A stretch of DNA of 64,000 nucleotides from Limimaricola soesokkakensis (GCF_900172345.1 NZ_FWFY01000004.1:310001-374000), one strand, 5' to 3'; counted from the first letter of the stretch, positions 52,533 through 61,268 are shown. Notes: a model not told the origin generated them from the letters alone. Numbers and translations are program-made.

Positions 52533-53392
52533 TGCCGCTCGACAAGGGGCTCGCGCCCGCCAAGATCAACCTCGCGCTTCACGTCACGGGGGTGCGGGCG
52601 GGCGGCTATCACCTGCTCGACAGCATCGTGGCCTTCGCCGGCGTCGGCGATCAGCTCACCGCCCTGCCTGCGGCCGAGCTGTCGCTGGAGGTGACCGGCC
52701 CGTTCTCGCGCGGTGTCCCCGCCGACGAGACCAACTCGGTCATGCGCGCGGCACGGATGCTGCAAGAGGCGCGCGGCGTGGCGCAGGGGGCAAAGCTCAA
52801 GCTGACCAAGACGCTGCCACATGCCGCCGGCATCGGCAGCGGCTCGTCTGATGCGGCGGCAACCCTGCGACTTCTGTCGCAGATCTGGGGGGTCGAGAAC
52901 TTCGCGCCCAATGACCCGGAGGTGCTGGAACTCGGCGCCGACGTCCCGGTCTGCCTGCATGCCCCCGAACCGGCGCGGATGCGCGGCATCGGCGAGGTGC
53001 TCGAGCCGTTGCCCGCCCTGCCCGCCTGCGGCCTCGTGCTGGTCAATCCGGGCGTCGAGGTGCCCACCGGCCGGGTCTTCGACAAGCTGGAACGCTCGGA
53101 CAATGCCGGCATGGACGAGTTGCCCGAGGCGCTCGATTACCCGGGCTTCGTCGAATGGCTGGCCTCGCAGCGCAACGATCTGCAAGCCCCCGCCGAAGCC
53201 ATCGCGCCTGAGATCGCCCGCGCGCTGAAGCGGCTGCGCGCCATGCCCGGCGTCGACTTGGCGCTGATGTCGGGGTCCGGCGCGACCTGCATCGGCCTGA
53301 CCCGCGACATGGGCCGCGCACGGCAGGTTGCCCGCGCGATCCAGCTGTCGGAAATGGGCTGGTGGGTCGCCCCGGCGCCGCTGCTCAGCTGA
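52532..53392 (+). CDS. ispE: 4-diphosphocytidyl-2-C-methyl-D-erythritol kinase
   Basis: 286 residues of the GHMP kinase fold. PAKINLALHVTG (near 9-20), the ATP-binding PHAAGIGSGSSDAAATLRLL (near 94-113), and a C-terminal ALMSGSGATCIGL (near 249-261) are present. It phosphorylates CDP-ME in the MEP isoprenoid pathway, feeding the polyprenyl synthase encoded on the other strand. The stop overlaps the convergent polyprenyl synthase stop by 8 nt. Coupled to the TPR gene by a TGATG overlap. Confidence 0.95.
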   Translation: MPLDKGLAPAKINLALHVTGVRAGGYHLLDSIVAFAGVGDQLTALPAAELSLEVTGPFSRGVPADETNSVMRAARMLQEARGVAQGAKLKLTKTLPHAAGIGSGSSDAAATLRLLSQIWGVENFAPNDPEVLELGADVPVCLHAPEPARMRGIGEVLEPLPALPACGLVLVNPGVEVPTGRVFDKLERSDNAGMDELPEALDYPGFVEWLASQRNDLQAPAEAIAPEIARALKRLRAMPGVDLALMSGSGATCIGLTRDMGRARQVARAIQLSEMGWWVAPAPLLS

Positions 53393-54383
53393 TCCGCTCG
53401 ACCACGTAGTCGGCGAGATCCTCGAGCATCTCGCGCAGTTCATGATCCGGCAGATCCCTCAGGCTCCGGCGCGCGCGCCCGGCCCAGTCGAGCGCCGTCT
53501 GCCGGGTGCTCTCGAGCGTACCATGCTTGGTCAGCAGCGCCTGTGCCTGCGCGAGATCGCCCTCATCGATCCGGCCCCGGCCGATGCAGCGGGTCCAGAA
53601 GGCGCGCTCCGTCTCGTCGGCTTGCGCCACGGCGCGGATCACCGGCAGCGTCAACTTGCCCTCACGGAAATCGTCACCGACTGATTTGCCTATCGCCGCC
53701 GTGCCGCCGTAATCGAGCAGGTCGTCGACGATCTGGAACGCGATGCCGAGCGCATCGCCATAGGCTCTGAGCGCCGCGACGCGCGATTCCGACGCGCCGG
53801 CGATGATGCCGCCAACCTCGGTCGCCGCCGAGAACAACGCCGCGGTCTTGCCGCGCACCACCCGCAGATAAGTATCTTCGGTGGTGTCAAGATTGCGCGA
53901 GGCGGTGAGTTGCAACACCTCGCCCTCGGCGATCGTGGCCGAGGCATTGGCTAGGATGTCGAGCACCCGCAGCGAGCCGGTTTCGACCATCAACTGAAAC
54001 GAGCGCGCGAAGAGGTAGTCTCCGACCAGCACCGAGGAGGTGTTGTCCCACAACAGGTTCGCCGTGGGGCGGCCGCGCCGCTGCTTGCTGTCGTCGACCA
54101 CGTCGTCATGCAGCAGCGTGGCGGTATGGATGAACTCCACCGTCGCGGCGAGATGCACGTGATGGGGCCCGTCATAGCCACACAGCCGCGCGGCGGCGAG
54201 CGTCAGCATCGGCCTGAGCCGCTTGCCCCCCGCCTCTACCAGATGCGCCGTGACCTCGGGAATGCGTGGCGCATGCTCGGAGGCCATGCGCTCGCGGATC
54301 ATCGCGTTCACCGCCCTCATGTCATCCGAGAGAGCCTCGGACAGGCGGTCATGCGGCTTGGCGGTATCGGTGGCGAGATCCAT
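53385..54383 (-). CDS. polyprenyl (octa-/decaprenyl) diphosphate synthase
   Basis: 332 residues from ATG 54383. First Asp-rich motif LLHDDVVDDSKQRRGRPTAN (FARM DDxxD near residues 83-87), preceding GGKRLRPML (IPP-binding, near 54-62), second Asp-rich motif FQIVDDLLDY (near 217-224). This chain-length class fits ubiquinone side-chain synthesis, working with UbiA at 25.1 kb. TTG 54404 would add seven residues (MSRRPPP); neither start has a clear SD. Product length (C40 or C50) cannot be read from the sequence. Confidence 0.93.
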   Translation of the reverse strand: MDLATDTAKPHDRLSEALSDDMRAVNAMIRERMASEHAPRIPEVTAHLVEAGGKRLRPMLTLAAARLCGYDGPHHVHLAATVEFIHTATLLHDDVVDDSKQRRGRPTANLLWDNTSSVLVGDYLFARSFQLMVETGSLRVLDILANASATIAEGEVLQLTASRNLDTTEDTYLRVVRGKTAALFSAATEVGGIIAGASESRVAALRAYGDALGIAFQIVDDLLDYGGTAAIGKSVGDDFREGKLTLPVIRAVAQADETERAFWTRCIGRGRIDEGDLAQAQALLTKHGTLESTRQTALDWAGRARRSLRDLPDHELREMLEDLADYVVERIS

Positions 54384-54433
54384 GGGCGGCGGTCTTCTCG
54401 ACAAGGACGCCGGAACGTCCTAGCTGGTTGCGG

Positions 54434-54646
54434 ATGAAAGAGCTTCTGCGCAGCAACGACCCGACGGTCATCGCCTTTGCCACCGCCCTTCTGAACGGCG
54501 AGGGTATAGACTGCTTCGAGTTGGACGTAAACACGAGCATCCTCGAAGGCTCGATCGGAATCCTGCCCCGCCGCCTGATGGTGCGCGAGGCCGATCTGAC
54601 CGCGGCGCAGCGGGCGATGCGCGACAATGACATCGACCTGGGCTGA
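54434..54646 (+). CDS. DUF2007 domain protein (putative signal transducer)
   Basis: 70 residues: MKELLRSNDPTVIAFATALLNGEGIDCFELDVNTSILEGSIGILPRRLMV..., a complete DUF2007 domain related to the PII-like signal-protein fold. Function unknown. Its last 20 nt overlap the methyltransferase gene start in another frame, so both are likely translated from one mRNA. Divergent from the polyprenyl synthase gene. Confidence 0.85.
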   Translation: MKELLRSNDPTVIAFATALLNGEGIDCFELDVNTSILEGSIGILPRRLMVREADLTAAQRAMRDNDIDLG

Positions 54647-55391
54647 GGAGGCGCTGACCCGAGACGCCTTTCTTGGCGGGCGGGTGGTGCTGCTGCAACC
54701 GCGGCGCGGCTACCGTGCCGGAACCGATCCGGTGCTCCTTGCCGCTGCCGTACCGGCCGAGCCGGGTCAAAGCGTGCTCGAACTCGGTTGCGGCGCGGGT
54801 GCGGCGCTGATGTGCCTCGCGGCGCGGGTGCCGGGTCTCGATCTCACCGGCGTCGAGATCCAGCCCCCCTATGCGGATCTGGCACGGCGCAACGCGGCGC
54901 TGAACGGTTCGGCGGCGGCGATTCACACCGCCGATCTGCGCGGGTTGCCGCCCGAGATCCGTGCCAGGCGATACGACCATGTCATCGCCAACCCGCCCTA
55001 TTTCGACCGCGCCCATTCCCGCCCCGCCCCCGATGCGACGAAGGAGACCGCCTTCGGAGCGCCGCTGCCGCTCGCGGACTGGATCGACGCCATGGCGCGC
55101 CGGGTGGCGCCCTTGGGGCGCCTGACGCTGATCCAGCGCGCGGAGCGATTGCCCGAGATCGTGGCGGCGCTGCATGGCCGCATGGGCGGGCTCGCGGTGC
55201 GACCGCTGGTGTCGCGGGCGGGGCGCGATTCTGAACGGGTGCTTGTCACGGCGCGCCAGAGCGGCCGCGCGGCGTTCCGGCTGGCAGCGCCGCTGGTGCT
55301 CCATGCTGGATCGCGGCACCTGTCCGACTCGGCCGATTTCACCCCCGAGGCCGAAGCAATTCTTCGGCATGGGAAAAAATTGCGCCTTTGA
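54627..55391 (+). CDS. tRNA1(Val) (adenine-N6)-methyltransferase-like (TrmN6 family)
   Basis: 254 residues. Class I SAM-binding motif SVLELGCGAGAALMCLAAR (near 49-67), acidic loop LTGVEIQPPYADLARRN, and the N6-adenine/amino methyltransferase catalytic NPPYF motif (near 128). E. coli YfiC modifies A37 of tRNA1(Val); this family is also common in Alphaproteobacteria. It overlaps the DUF2007 gene by 20 nt. Confidence 0.87.
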   Translation: MTSTWAEEALTRDAFLGGRVVLLQPRRGYRAGTDPVLLAAAVPAEPGQSVLELGCGAGAALMCLAARVPGLDLTGVEIQPPYADLARRNAALNGSAAAIHTADLRGLPPEIRARRYDHVIANPPYFDRAHSRPAPDATKETAFGAPLPLADWIDAMARRVAPLGRLTLIQRAERLPEIVAALHGRMGGLAVRPLVSRAGRDSERVLVTARQSGRAAFRLAAPLVLHAGSRHLSDSADFTPEAEAILRHGKKLRL

Positions 55392-55418
55392 CCGCTGGAG
55401 ATACGCAAAATTTCGCCA

Positions 55419-55461
55419 GTCACCTGAACATTGGTTCAATCCGTCGCATCTCGCAGGTGAC
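55419..55461 (+). promoter_or_regulatory. inverted repeat in the ydcH-like upstream region
   Basis: GTCACCTG (55419-55426) and CAGGTGAC (55454-55461) are a perfect inverted repeat spaced by 27 nt, and the smaller TGAACATTGGTTCA sits between the arms. It could be an operator pair or an mRNA leader hairpin for the gene at 55519. The region (55392-55518) is AT-richer than its surroundings. Confidence 0.4.
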
Positions 55462-55518
55462 AGAAATGTAAAACCATGCTCGACTGAGAGGGTCGAAACC
55501 AGACACGGGAGTACGTCC

Positions 55519-55686
55519 ATGAGCCTGACATCGCATCTGGAAGAACTTCGCCGGAAACATCAAACCCTGTCACAGGAAGTGGAGATGGCGCAGAGGTCGC
55601 CCGCAACCAGCGACTTCGAGATCGCTCAGATGAAGAAGCGCAAGCTCATGCTTAAGGAAGAAATCACGCGGCTTAGCCCGCACTAG
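55519..55686 (+). CDS. YdcH/DUF465 family small helical protein
   Basis: 55 residues (MSLTSHLEELRRKHQTLSQEVEMAQRSPATSDFEIAQMKKRKLMLKEEITRL...), a helical hairpin of the DUF465 type with the family's HLEELRRKHxxL start and QMKKRKLMLKEEI end. Function unknown; other small DUF465 proteins are abundant under changing growth conditions. CACGGGAGTACG precedes the ATG. Two strong hairpins follow (55694-55718 and 55773-55803), the second with a T-tract. Confidence 0.85.
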   Translation: MSLTSHLEELRRKHQTLSQEVEMAQRSPATSDFEIAQMKKRKLMLKEEITRLSPH

Positions 55687-55693
55687 CGCTACC

Positions 55694-55718
55694 GCGCGGC
55701 GGCGACGCCCCGCCGCGC
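55694..55718 (+). other. stem-loop just after the ydcH-like gene
   Basis: GCGCGGCGG (55694-55702), 7-nt loop, CCGCCGCGC (55710-55718): perfect 9-bp stem starting 8 nt after the stop codon. No T-tract. Confidence 0.5.
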
Positions 55719-55772
55719 ATCCTCCCCACGATCGGATGGCCTGTACTGGATATCCGGCCAATCCACGTATCA

Positions 55773-55812
55773 ACGGGTGCCCGCGGCAGAGCAACGGGTG
55801 CCCGTTTTTCTT
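55773..55812 (+). terminator. rho-independent terminator
   Basis: Two copies of CGGGTGCCCG (55773-55782, 55794-55803) pair with each other over 10 bp (two G-U pairs) and are followed by TTTTTCTTT. It is the best U-tract terminator in the window, ending the ydcH-like transcript or a small RNA from 55690 onward. Confidence 0.75.
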
Positions 55813-55916
55813 TGGAGGGGTGAACTCGTTGGTCGGCCTGCTTTGCCTGTCAGGAACGAGTGCGGGCCATGCGAAGCGTGGTGAACTCTGGCAGGCAACG
55901 TTGTGCGCATCTGCGC

Positions 55917-55945
55917 TCAGGCGGGCGCCGACGGCGCCCGCCTGA
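55917..55945 (-). terminator. phaB terminator stem-loop
   Basis: TCAGGCGGGCGCC (55917-55929), loop GAC, GGCGCCCGCCTGA (55933-55945): a perfect 13-bp stem, 20 nt past the phaB stop on the minus strand. No T-tract on either side. Confidence 0.6.
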
Positions 55946-55964
55946 TGTCCCAGCCGGCAGGATC

Positions 55965-56690
55965 TTAGGCCAGGTACTGACCGCCATTCGCCGAGAGCGT
56001 CGAACCGGTGATGAAGCCCGCCTGATCCGAGGCAAGGAACACCACGCAGCGCGCGATTTCCTCGGCTTCGCCAAGACGGCCCACCGGGATCTGCGGCAGG
56101 ATCACCTCGTTCATCACCTTTTCAGGAATGGTGCTCATCATCTCGGTGTTGATGTAGCCCGGGCAGATCGCGTTCACGGTGATGCCGGCGCGCGCGCCCT
56201 CCTGCGCCAACGCCTTGGTAAAGCCGATGTCGCCGGCCTTAGCGGCGGCGTAATTGGCCTGCGCGAACTGACCCTTCTGGCCGTTGATCGAGGAGATGTT
56301 GACGATGCGACCGAACTTGCGCTCGCGCAGACCTGGCCAGACGCAATGCGTCATGTTGAACAGCCCCGTCAGGTTGGTGTCGATCACCTCGCGCCATTGC
56401 TGTGGCGACATCTTGTGGAATGGCGCGTCGCGGGTGATGCCGGCGTTGTTCACCAGAATGTCGACCGGACCGTGCTCTTCCTCGACATGGGCGATGCCAG
56501 CCTTGCAGGCCTCGTAGTCGCCGACATCCCATCTGTAGGTGGCAATGCCGGTCTCGTCGGTAAAGGCACGCGCCTTTTCGTCGTTGCCCGCGTAGGTTGC
56601 GACGACATTATATCCTTCCGCCTTGAGCGCTTTCGAGATGGCGGCGCCGATTCCCCGGCTGCCCCCTGTCACCAATGCCGTGCGTGCCAT
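55965..56690 (-). CDS. phaB: acetoacetyl-CoA reductase (PHB synthesis)
   Basis: 241 residues of an SDR. NADPH site TGGSRGIGAAI (near 8-18), NNAG, catalytic Ser in NISSINGQKGQFAQANYAAAKAG with Tyr-x3-Lys (near 148-152) and typical C-terminal GYINTEMM and SANGGQYLA. Reduces acetoacetyl-CoA to (R)-3-hydroxybutyryl-CoA for polyhydroxybutyrate. In this window phaA lies upstream on the same strand, separated by a patatin gene. Confidence 0.94.
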   Translation of the reverse strand: MARTALVTGGSRGIGAAISKALKAEGYNVVATYAGNDEKARAFTDETGIATYRWDVGDYEACKAGIAHVEEEHGPVDILVNNAGITRDAPFHKMSPQQWREVIDTNLTGLFNMTHCVWPGLRERKFGRIVNISSINGQKGQFAQANYAAAKAGDIGFTKALAQEGARAGITVNAICPGYINTEMMSTIPEKVMNEVILPQIPVGRLGEAEEIARCVVFLASDQAGFITGSTLSANGGQYLA

Positions 56691-56748
56691 GTCCGCTCTC
56701 CCTCGCCTTGCAAAGTGGTCTATATTGACCCTCTCGTATCACGCTGGG

Positions 56749-57576
56749 TCAAGCAAGCCCAAGCTCGTCGCAAAAGGCCTCGGCGTCGCGCATTCCCTGA
56801 TCCCAGGTGCGGCGCAGCTTCTCGGGATCGGTGAAATCGATCTTGTCGGCCGGCGTTTCGTCGGTGGGCATCACGTAGCGCCGCCCCGGCACATCCGGCA
56901 ACCTGCGGTAGTGGCGGGTGAGGAGCACAAGGGTCTCGCCCTCATCGGGTTCCGGCATCGGCGCTTGGTCGGCCATGCCACCATCGACGACCGGGCGGCC
57001 ATCCCAATCGGGCGGCTCGAAAATCGGCGGAATCACCGCCGCGGCGCAGACCAGATCGACCAGTCGCCCGTCGCGCGCGGCCGCCCGCGCATCGACGAGC
57101 CCGTGTTCGAGACCAAGCTTCGCGGCCCATGAAAAATGCGGTGAATTGATCAGGTGCAGCTCCGCCTCATAGGCGGCGGTCGCCGCGACGCCGCTGATCT
57201 TGGGCAACCCGCCCGCCGGCGGATGCGCGATCAGGATCTGCAGCTGCGGCCCCTCCGCCACCTTCCGCGCGGCCTCGTCGTCGAGCACCTTGGAGACGAC
57301 CTTGCAGTAAATTCGTTGATGCGGGCTGATGCCGCCCGCCTCGCGATCGAACAGATTGCTGTCCTGCTCTTCGAACGCCTTGCACATCGCGTCGAGCAGA
57401 ACCCTTTCGCGTCCCGCGACATGGCAGGCCGCCGAGAGGGCGCCGCCCGAGACGCCGGCGATACGCTCCGGCGCGATGCTGGCATGGCGGCCGAGGACCT
57501 CCATGAAGCCCCCCTGCCAGAAGCAGCGCAGACCGCCCCCCGAGAAAACAAGCTGCCGGGGGGCGGTCCAGGGCAT
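56749..57576 (-). CDS. patatin-like phospholipase between phaA and phaB
   Basis: 275 residues. Patatin features: oxyanion-hole glycine run LVFSGGGLRCFWQGGFMEVL (near 9-28), catalytic Ser in IAGVSGGALSAACHVAG (GxSxG near 41-45), and catalytic Asp in VVDGGMADQAP (DGG/A near 198). No signal peptide, so it is cytoplasmic. Its ATG shares a base with the phaA stop (TGATG), so it is translated with phaA. Context suggests a role on PHB granules or their phospholipid/protein coat, but there is no direct evidence; a lipid acyl hydrolase is all the sequence shows. Confidence 0.85.
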   Translation of the reverse strand: MPWTAPRQLVFSGGGLRCFWQGGFMEVLGRHASIAPERIAGVSGGALSAACHVAGRERVLLDAMCKAFEEQDSNLFDREAGGISPHQRIYCKVVSKVLDDEAARKVAEGPQLQILIAHPPAGGLPKISGVAATAAYEAELHLINSPHFSWAAKLGLEHGLVDARAAARDGRLVDLVCAAAVIPPIFEPPDWDGRPVVDGGMADQAPMPEPDEGETLVLLTRHYRRLPDVPGRRYVMPTDETPADKIDFTDPEKLRRTWDQGMRDAEAFCDELGLA

Positions 57577-58751
57577 CAATCGCGCTCGATGCAAAGAGCG
57601 ACGCCCATGCCGCCGCCGATGCAGAGCGTGGCGAGGCCTTTCTTGGCATCGCGTCGCGCCATCTCGTGCAGCAGGGTGACCAGCACCCGGCAACCGCTGG
57701 CGCCGATCGGGTGGCCGATGGCAATCGCGCCGCCATTGACGTTCACCTTCTCGGGATCCCAGCCCATCTCCTTGTTCACGGCGAGGGCCTGCGCGGCGAA
57801 GGCCTCATTGGCCTCGATCAGGTCGAGGTCATCGACCGACCAGCCCGCCTTTTCCAGCGCCTTCTTCGAGGCATAGATCGGACCTTCGCCCATAAAGGCC
57901 GGGTCGAGGCCGGCGGTGGCGTAGGCGGCGATGCGGCCGAGCGGCTTGATGCCGCGCCGGTTCGCCTCGTCAAGCGACATCAGCAGGGTCGCCGCGGCGC
58001 CGTCATTGAGGCCCGAGGCGTTGCCCGCCGTGACCGACCCGTCCTTGGCAAAGGCCGGGCGCAGCTTGGCCATGGCATCGATCGTGGCGCCGTGGCGGAT
58101 GTATTCGTCGGCATCGGTGACGATGTCGCCCTTGCGGGTCTTGACGGTGAAGGGGACGATCTCGTCCTTGAACCGACCGTCCTTCTGCGCCGCCTCGGCC
58201 TTGTTCTGGCTCTTCACCGCGAACTCGTCCTGCATGTCGCGGGTGATCTGGTGACGGCTTGCCACGTTCTCGGCGGTAGTGCCCATGTGGTAGTCGTTGA
58301 AGGCGTCCCAGAGGCCGTCTTTGATCATCGTATCGACGAGCTTCATGTCGCCCATCTTTTGGCCCTGGCGCAGGGTCTGGGCGTGCGGCGCCATCGACAT
58401 GCTCTCCTGGCCGCCTGCGCAGACGATCCCGGCATCGCCGAGCTGGATGTGCTGGGCGCCGAGCGCCACCGCGCGCAGCCCCGAGCCGCAAACTTGGTTC
58501 AGCCCCCAGGCCGCCGACTCCTGCGGCAGGCCGGCGAGGATATGCGCCTGCCGGGCCGGGTTCTGGCCCTGCGCGGCGGTCAGCACCTGCCCCAGGATCG
58601 TCTCGCTCACCTCGGACTTGTCGACGCCGGCGCGCGACACGACCTCCTCAAGCACGGCCGCGCCGAGCTGGTGCGCGGGGGTATTGGCAAAAGCGCCACC
58701 GAAGCTGCCCACCGCGGTGCGAGCGGCCGAGGCGATTACGACATTGGTCAT
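57576..58751 (-). CDS. phaA: acetyl-CoA acetyltransferase (beta-ketothiolase)
   Basis: 391 residues. Thiolase with nucleophilic Cys in [18 protein letters not shown] (near 89), His in [16 protein letters not shown] (near 348) and second Cys in [11 protein letters not shown] (near 378). Condenses two acetyl-CoA to acetoacetyl-CoA. [19 protein letters not shown] start; a longer frame upstream is not coding. First gene of the phaA-patatin-phaB set. Confidence 0.95.
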   Translation of the reverse strand: MTNVVIASAARTAVGSFGGAFANTPAHQLGAAVLEEVVSRAGVDKSEVSETILGQVLTAAQGQNPARQAHILAGLPQESAAWGLNQVCGSGLRAVALGAQHIQLGDAGIVCAGGQESMSMAPHAQTLRQGQKMGDMKLVDTMIKDGLWDAFNDYHMGTTAENVASRHQITRDMQDEFAVKSQNKAEAAQKDGRFKDEIVPFTVKTRKGDIVTDADEYIRHGATIDAMAKLRPAFAKDGSVTAGNASGLNDGAAATLLMSLDEANRRGIKPLGRIAAYATAGLDPAFMGEGPIYASKKALEKAGWSVDDLDLIEANEAFAAQALAVNKEMGWDPEKVNVNGGAIAIGHPIGASGCRVLVTLLHEMARRDAKKGLATLCIGGGMGVALCIERD

Positions 58752-58825
58752 GAAACTCTCCCTGACAGGCGGGGCCGGCTCACGCCGGGGACCCGGATCG
58801 GAGCCGAGCCTACCAGCCTCTGCCG

Positions 58826-59632
58826 TCAGGGCAACGGCATTCGGACCGCCGGGCGGGGCTGCCTGGCAGGGCGGCCCCAGAGATAGCCCTGCAAGCAGTC
58901 CACGCCGATCCGGCCCAGCATCCGTGCCTCCGCTTCGGTTTCGACACCACAGGCGATCGAGGCCATGCCAAGCTGCCGCGCCACGGCGACCAGCGCGCCG
59001 CAAAGCACCTGATTGTCGGTGTCGGCGCCGATGCCACGCACGAAATGCGGATCGATCTTGGCGATATCGAACAGGAAGCCGCGCAGATGCCGGAACGCCG
59101 TGCGGCCCGCTCCGAATTCGTCGAGGGCAAAGCTCACCCCGCGGGGCCGTATCTCGCTCATGAAACGGCCGACCAATTCGGGCAGGATCATCGCCGAGCC
59201 TTCCGAGATCTCAAGGATCAGCCGTTCCCCGATATCGGGGCCGCGGTCGAGCCCGTCCTGCAGCGTCCGCCGCCAGCGCCCATCCCCGATCGAACGGGCA
59301 GACATGTTGATCGAGAGCCTGAGATGCGGGTCGCGGCGCAGCGCCTCGAGCCCCTCTCGCAGCGCCGCGCGATCGAGATCGCGGCCCAGATCCGTCGCCT
59401 CGACCTCGGGCAGGAAATGCCGCGCCGGCAGCAGCCGACCGGCTCCGTCGTGCAGCCGGATCAGCCCCTCGTGAAAGACGGTGGTCCCGGTCTTCGCCAC
59501 GATCACCGGCTGGTAGGCAAGCGCGGTGCGCCGCTCGGTCAGCGCGGCGCGCACGAGCCGCGGGATGTCGGCCGCGTCGAGCGCCATGGCATGGGCGAAG
59601 GGATCGGCGGGCGGGTCGGCCTCGGACGGCAT
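58826..59632 (-). CDS. degenerate EAL-domain protein, probably inactive as c-di-GMP phosphodiesterase
   Basis: 268 residues, essentially one EAL domain with no sensor or GGDEF part. EAL motif is EGL (FHEGLIRL near 53-60); [10 protein letters not shown] and [10 protein letters not shown] keep Asn and Glu; the DDFGTG loop is [11 protein letters not shown] (second Asp to Glu); [11 protein letters not shown] keeps Lys; AEGVET reads ACGVET, losing the catalytic Glu; LQGYLWGRP keeps Gln. Loss of the metal/base residues predicts binding without hydrolysis, or another signalling role. It lies upstream of moaE on the same strand (67 nt). Confidence 0.85.
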   Translation of the reverse strand: MPSEADPPADPFAHAMALDAADIPRLVRAALTERRTALAYQPVIVAKTGTTVFHEGLIRLHDGAGRLLPARHFLPEVEATDLGRDLDRAALREGLEALRRDPHLRLSINMSARSIGDGRWRRTLQDGLDRGPDIGERLILEISEGSAMILPELVGRFMSEIRPRGVSFALDEFGAGRTAFRHLRGFLFDIAKIDPHFVRGIGADTDNQVLCGALVAVARQLGMASIACGVETEAEARMLGRIGVDCLQGYLWGRPARQPRPAVRMPLP

Positions 59633-59699
59633 GGCGGGCCCCTGACTGGGATGGCTCCGCGATCCTGCCGCATTCCGTCCTAATACCGGGTGAACGGTG

Positions 59700-60140
59700 C
59701 TACCAGCGCGACAGCGCGTCCTCGTCCTCGGGCGTGGCCTCGACCCAATGCTCGCCGGTGCGCGTCACCTCCTTCTTCCAGAAAGGCGCGCGGGATTTGA
59801 GATAATCCATCAAGTATTCGGCGGCGTCGAAAGCGGCGCGGCGATGCGCTGCCGCCGTCGCCACCATCATGATCGGCTGGCCCAGCGGCAGCGCCCCGTG
59901 GCGGTGGATCACCAAGAGGTCCGCAAGCTGCCAGCGCGCCTTGGCCTGCTCGGCGATCTCGGCGATCGCCTTCTCGGTCATGCCCGGATAATGCTCGATC
60001 TCCATGCGCACCAGTCCGCCGTCGCGGTCGCGCACGATGCCGGTAAAGCTGACGATGGCCCCGACCTCGTGACGGCCATGGCTGAAGGCATCGAGCTCGG
60101 CGCCCGCGTCGAAAGGCCCCTCCTGCACCGAGATCTTCAT
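59700..60140 (-). CDS. moaE: molybdopterin synthase catalytic subunit MoaE
   Basis: 146 residues. GAIVSFTGIVRDRDGGL (near 27-43), HYPGMTEKAIAEIAEQA, VIHRHGALPLGQPIMMVATAAAHRRAAFDAAEYLMDYLKSRAPFWKKE (near 76-125), with the catalytic Lys pair near the end. It takes sulfur from the MoaD thiocarboxylate and converts cPMP to molybdopterin. It is immediately downstream of moaD (1 nt between stop and start). Confidence 0.95.
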   Translation of the reverse strand: MKISVQEGPFDAGAELDAFSHGRHEVGAIVSFTGIVRDRDGGLVRMEIEHYPGMTEKAIAEIAEQAKARWQLADLLVIHRHGALPLGQPIMMVATAAAHRRAAFDAAEYLMDYLKSRAPFWKKEVTRTGEHWVEATPEDEDALSRW

Positions 60141-60141
60141 C

Positions 60142-60390
60142 TCAGCCCCCGGTCATCGGGGGAAAGAAGGCGACCTCGCGCACGCCGGCGAGGCCCGCGT
60201 CGAACTCCGACAGCTCCTGATCGAGCGCCACCCGCAGCGCCGAGATGTCGGCGAAAGCCGCGGCGTAGCGCTCCTCGCGGCCCCGCAGCTCCTCAACCAG
60301 ATCGGCGACGGTGGCGGCCTCGGTCTCGATCCGCTCGCGCGGCAGGCCGATGCGTTCACGCACCCAGGCGAAATAGACGACGTCGATCAT
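60142..60390 (-). CDS. moaD: molybdopterin synthase sulfur carrier MoaD
   Basis: 82 residues of the ubiquitin-like fold, ending in the essential diglycine (FFPPMTGG), which becomes a thiocarboxylate. MIDVVYFAWVRERIGLPRERI start and EVAFFPP end are family-typical. It overlaps the pgsA stop by 4 nt (ATGA on the minus strand), so pgsA-moaD-moaE is one translation unit. Confidence 0.94.
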   Translation of the reverse strand: MIDVVYFAWVRERIGLPRERIETEAATVADLVEELRGREERYAAAFADISALRVALDQELSEFDAGLAGVREVAFFPPMTGG

Positions 60391-61082
60391 GGCGCATGCC
60401 TCTCGGACGGGTCGGGCTGCGGCGCGTCGCGCAGGAACGGCAGCGCCTTGGAGAAGTAGTCCCAGCCGGTCATCAGCGTCAGGATCGCCGCCAGCCACAA
60501 GAGCACGATGCCGGTCCACCAGCTGATGATCATGCCCCAGTATTTCCAGACCAGCCCGACTTCGTCAGGCGTGCCACCCGACAGGATCGAGTCGACCATG
60601 GTCTCGTCCATGCCGATGCTCTCCATGACGAAATAATGCTCGAAGGCACCGGTAGAGAACAGAACGGCGATGGCCACCATTTGCGCGGTGGTCTTCCACT
60701 TGGCGAGCTTGGTCACCTTCAACAGCCCCGCCTTGGAGCCAAGGAACTCGCGCAGCCCCGAGACGAAGACCTCGCGGAACAGGATCAGCGTCGCGGGCAG
60801 CAGGATCCACGGGTTCATCCCCGAAAAACCGGTGATGACCAGCAGCGCGATGATCACCATCGCCTTGTCGGCGATCGGGTCGAGCATCGCACCGAACTTC
60901 GATTCCTGTTTCCAAGCGCGGGCAAGGTAGCCATCGACGAAATCGGTCACCGCCGCGGTGACGAAGAGCACCAGCGCGAACCAGTCGGCCCAGGGCCGGA
61001 TGAAGAAGAGAAACATCACCGCGACGCCGGGCGCGGCGAACAGGCGAAGCACGGTGAGGATATTGGGCAGGGTCCATGTCAT
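60387..61082 (-). CDS. pgsA: CDP-diacylglycerol-glycerol-3-phosphate 3-phosphatidyltransferase
   Basis: 231 residues, about five membrane helices. The CDP-alcohol phosphatidyltransferase motif DGxxAR...GxxxDxxxD is DFVDGYLARAWKQESKFGAMLDPIADK (the eight catalytic residues near 47-73). First committed step of phosphatidylglycerol synthesis. ATG 61082 follows a very short leader. An intergenic stretch of about 190 bp to uvrC holds copy C of the dispersed element. Confidence 0.95.
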   Translation of the reverse strand: MTWTLPNILTVLRLFAAPGVAVMFLFFIRPWADWFALVLFVTAAVTDFVDGYLARAWKQESKFGAMLDPIADKAMVIIALLVITGFSGMNPWILLPATLILFREVFVSGLREFLGSKAGLLKVTKLAKWKTTAQMVAIAVLFSTGAFEHYFVMESIGMDETMVDSILSGGTPDEVGLVWKYWGMIISWWTGIVLLWLAAILTLMTGWDYFSKALPFLRDAPQPDPSERHAP

Positions 61083-61154
61083 GGGCCAAGAGATAGCGCG
61101 CTCCCCCCGGTCTTGCCATAGCCAGCGGCCGATCGATGTCTGGCGCGCCATGCT

Positions 61155-61178
61155 CCGACTTTGTTCTTCAAATACGCA
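61155..61178 (-). repeat. dispersed 3'-end element, copy C (after uvrC)
   Basis: Identical over 24 nt to copy A; minus strand TGCGTATTTGAAGAACAAAG then TCGG. It is about 90 nt after the uvrC stop and directly preceded, in the sense direction, by the palindrome GGGCGCCC (61179-61186). Confidence 0.75.
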
Positions 61179-61268
61179 GGGCGCCCGGCCGGTCAGGGGC
61201 GTGCCCGTGGTGAGCCGGGTGTCCGCCTCCGGCGGGCGCATTTTCGGAACGAAGTCGCAGCGAAGCGA

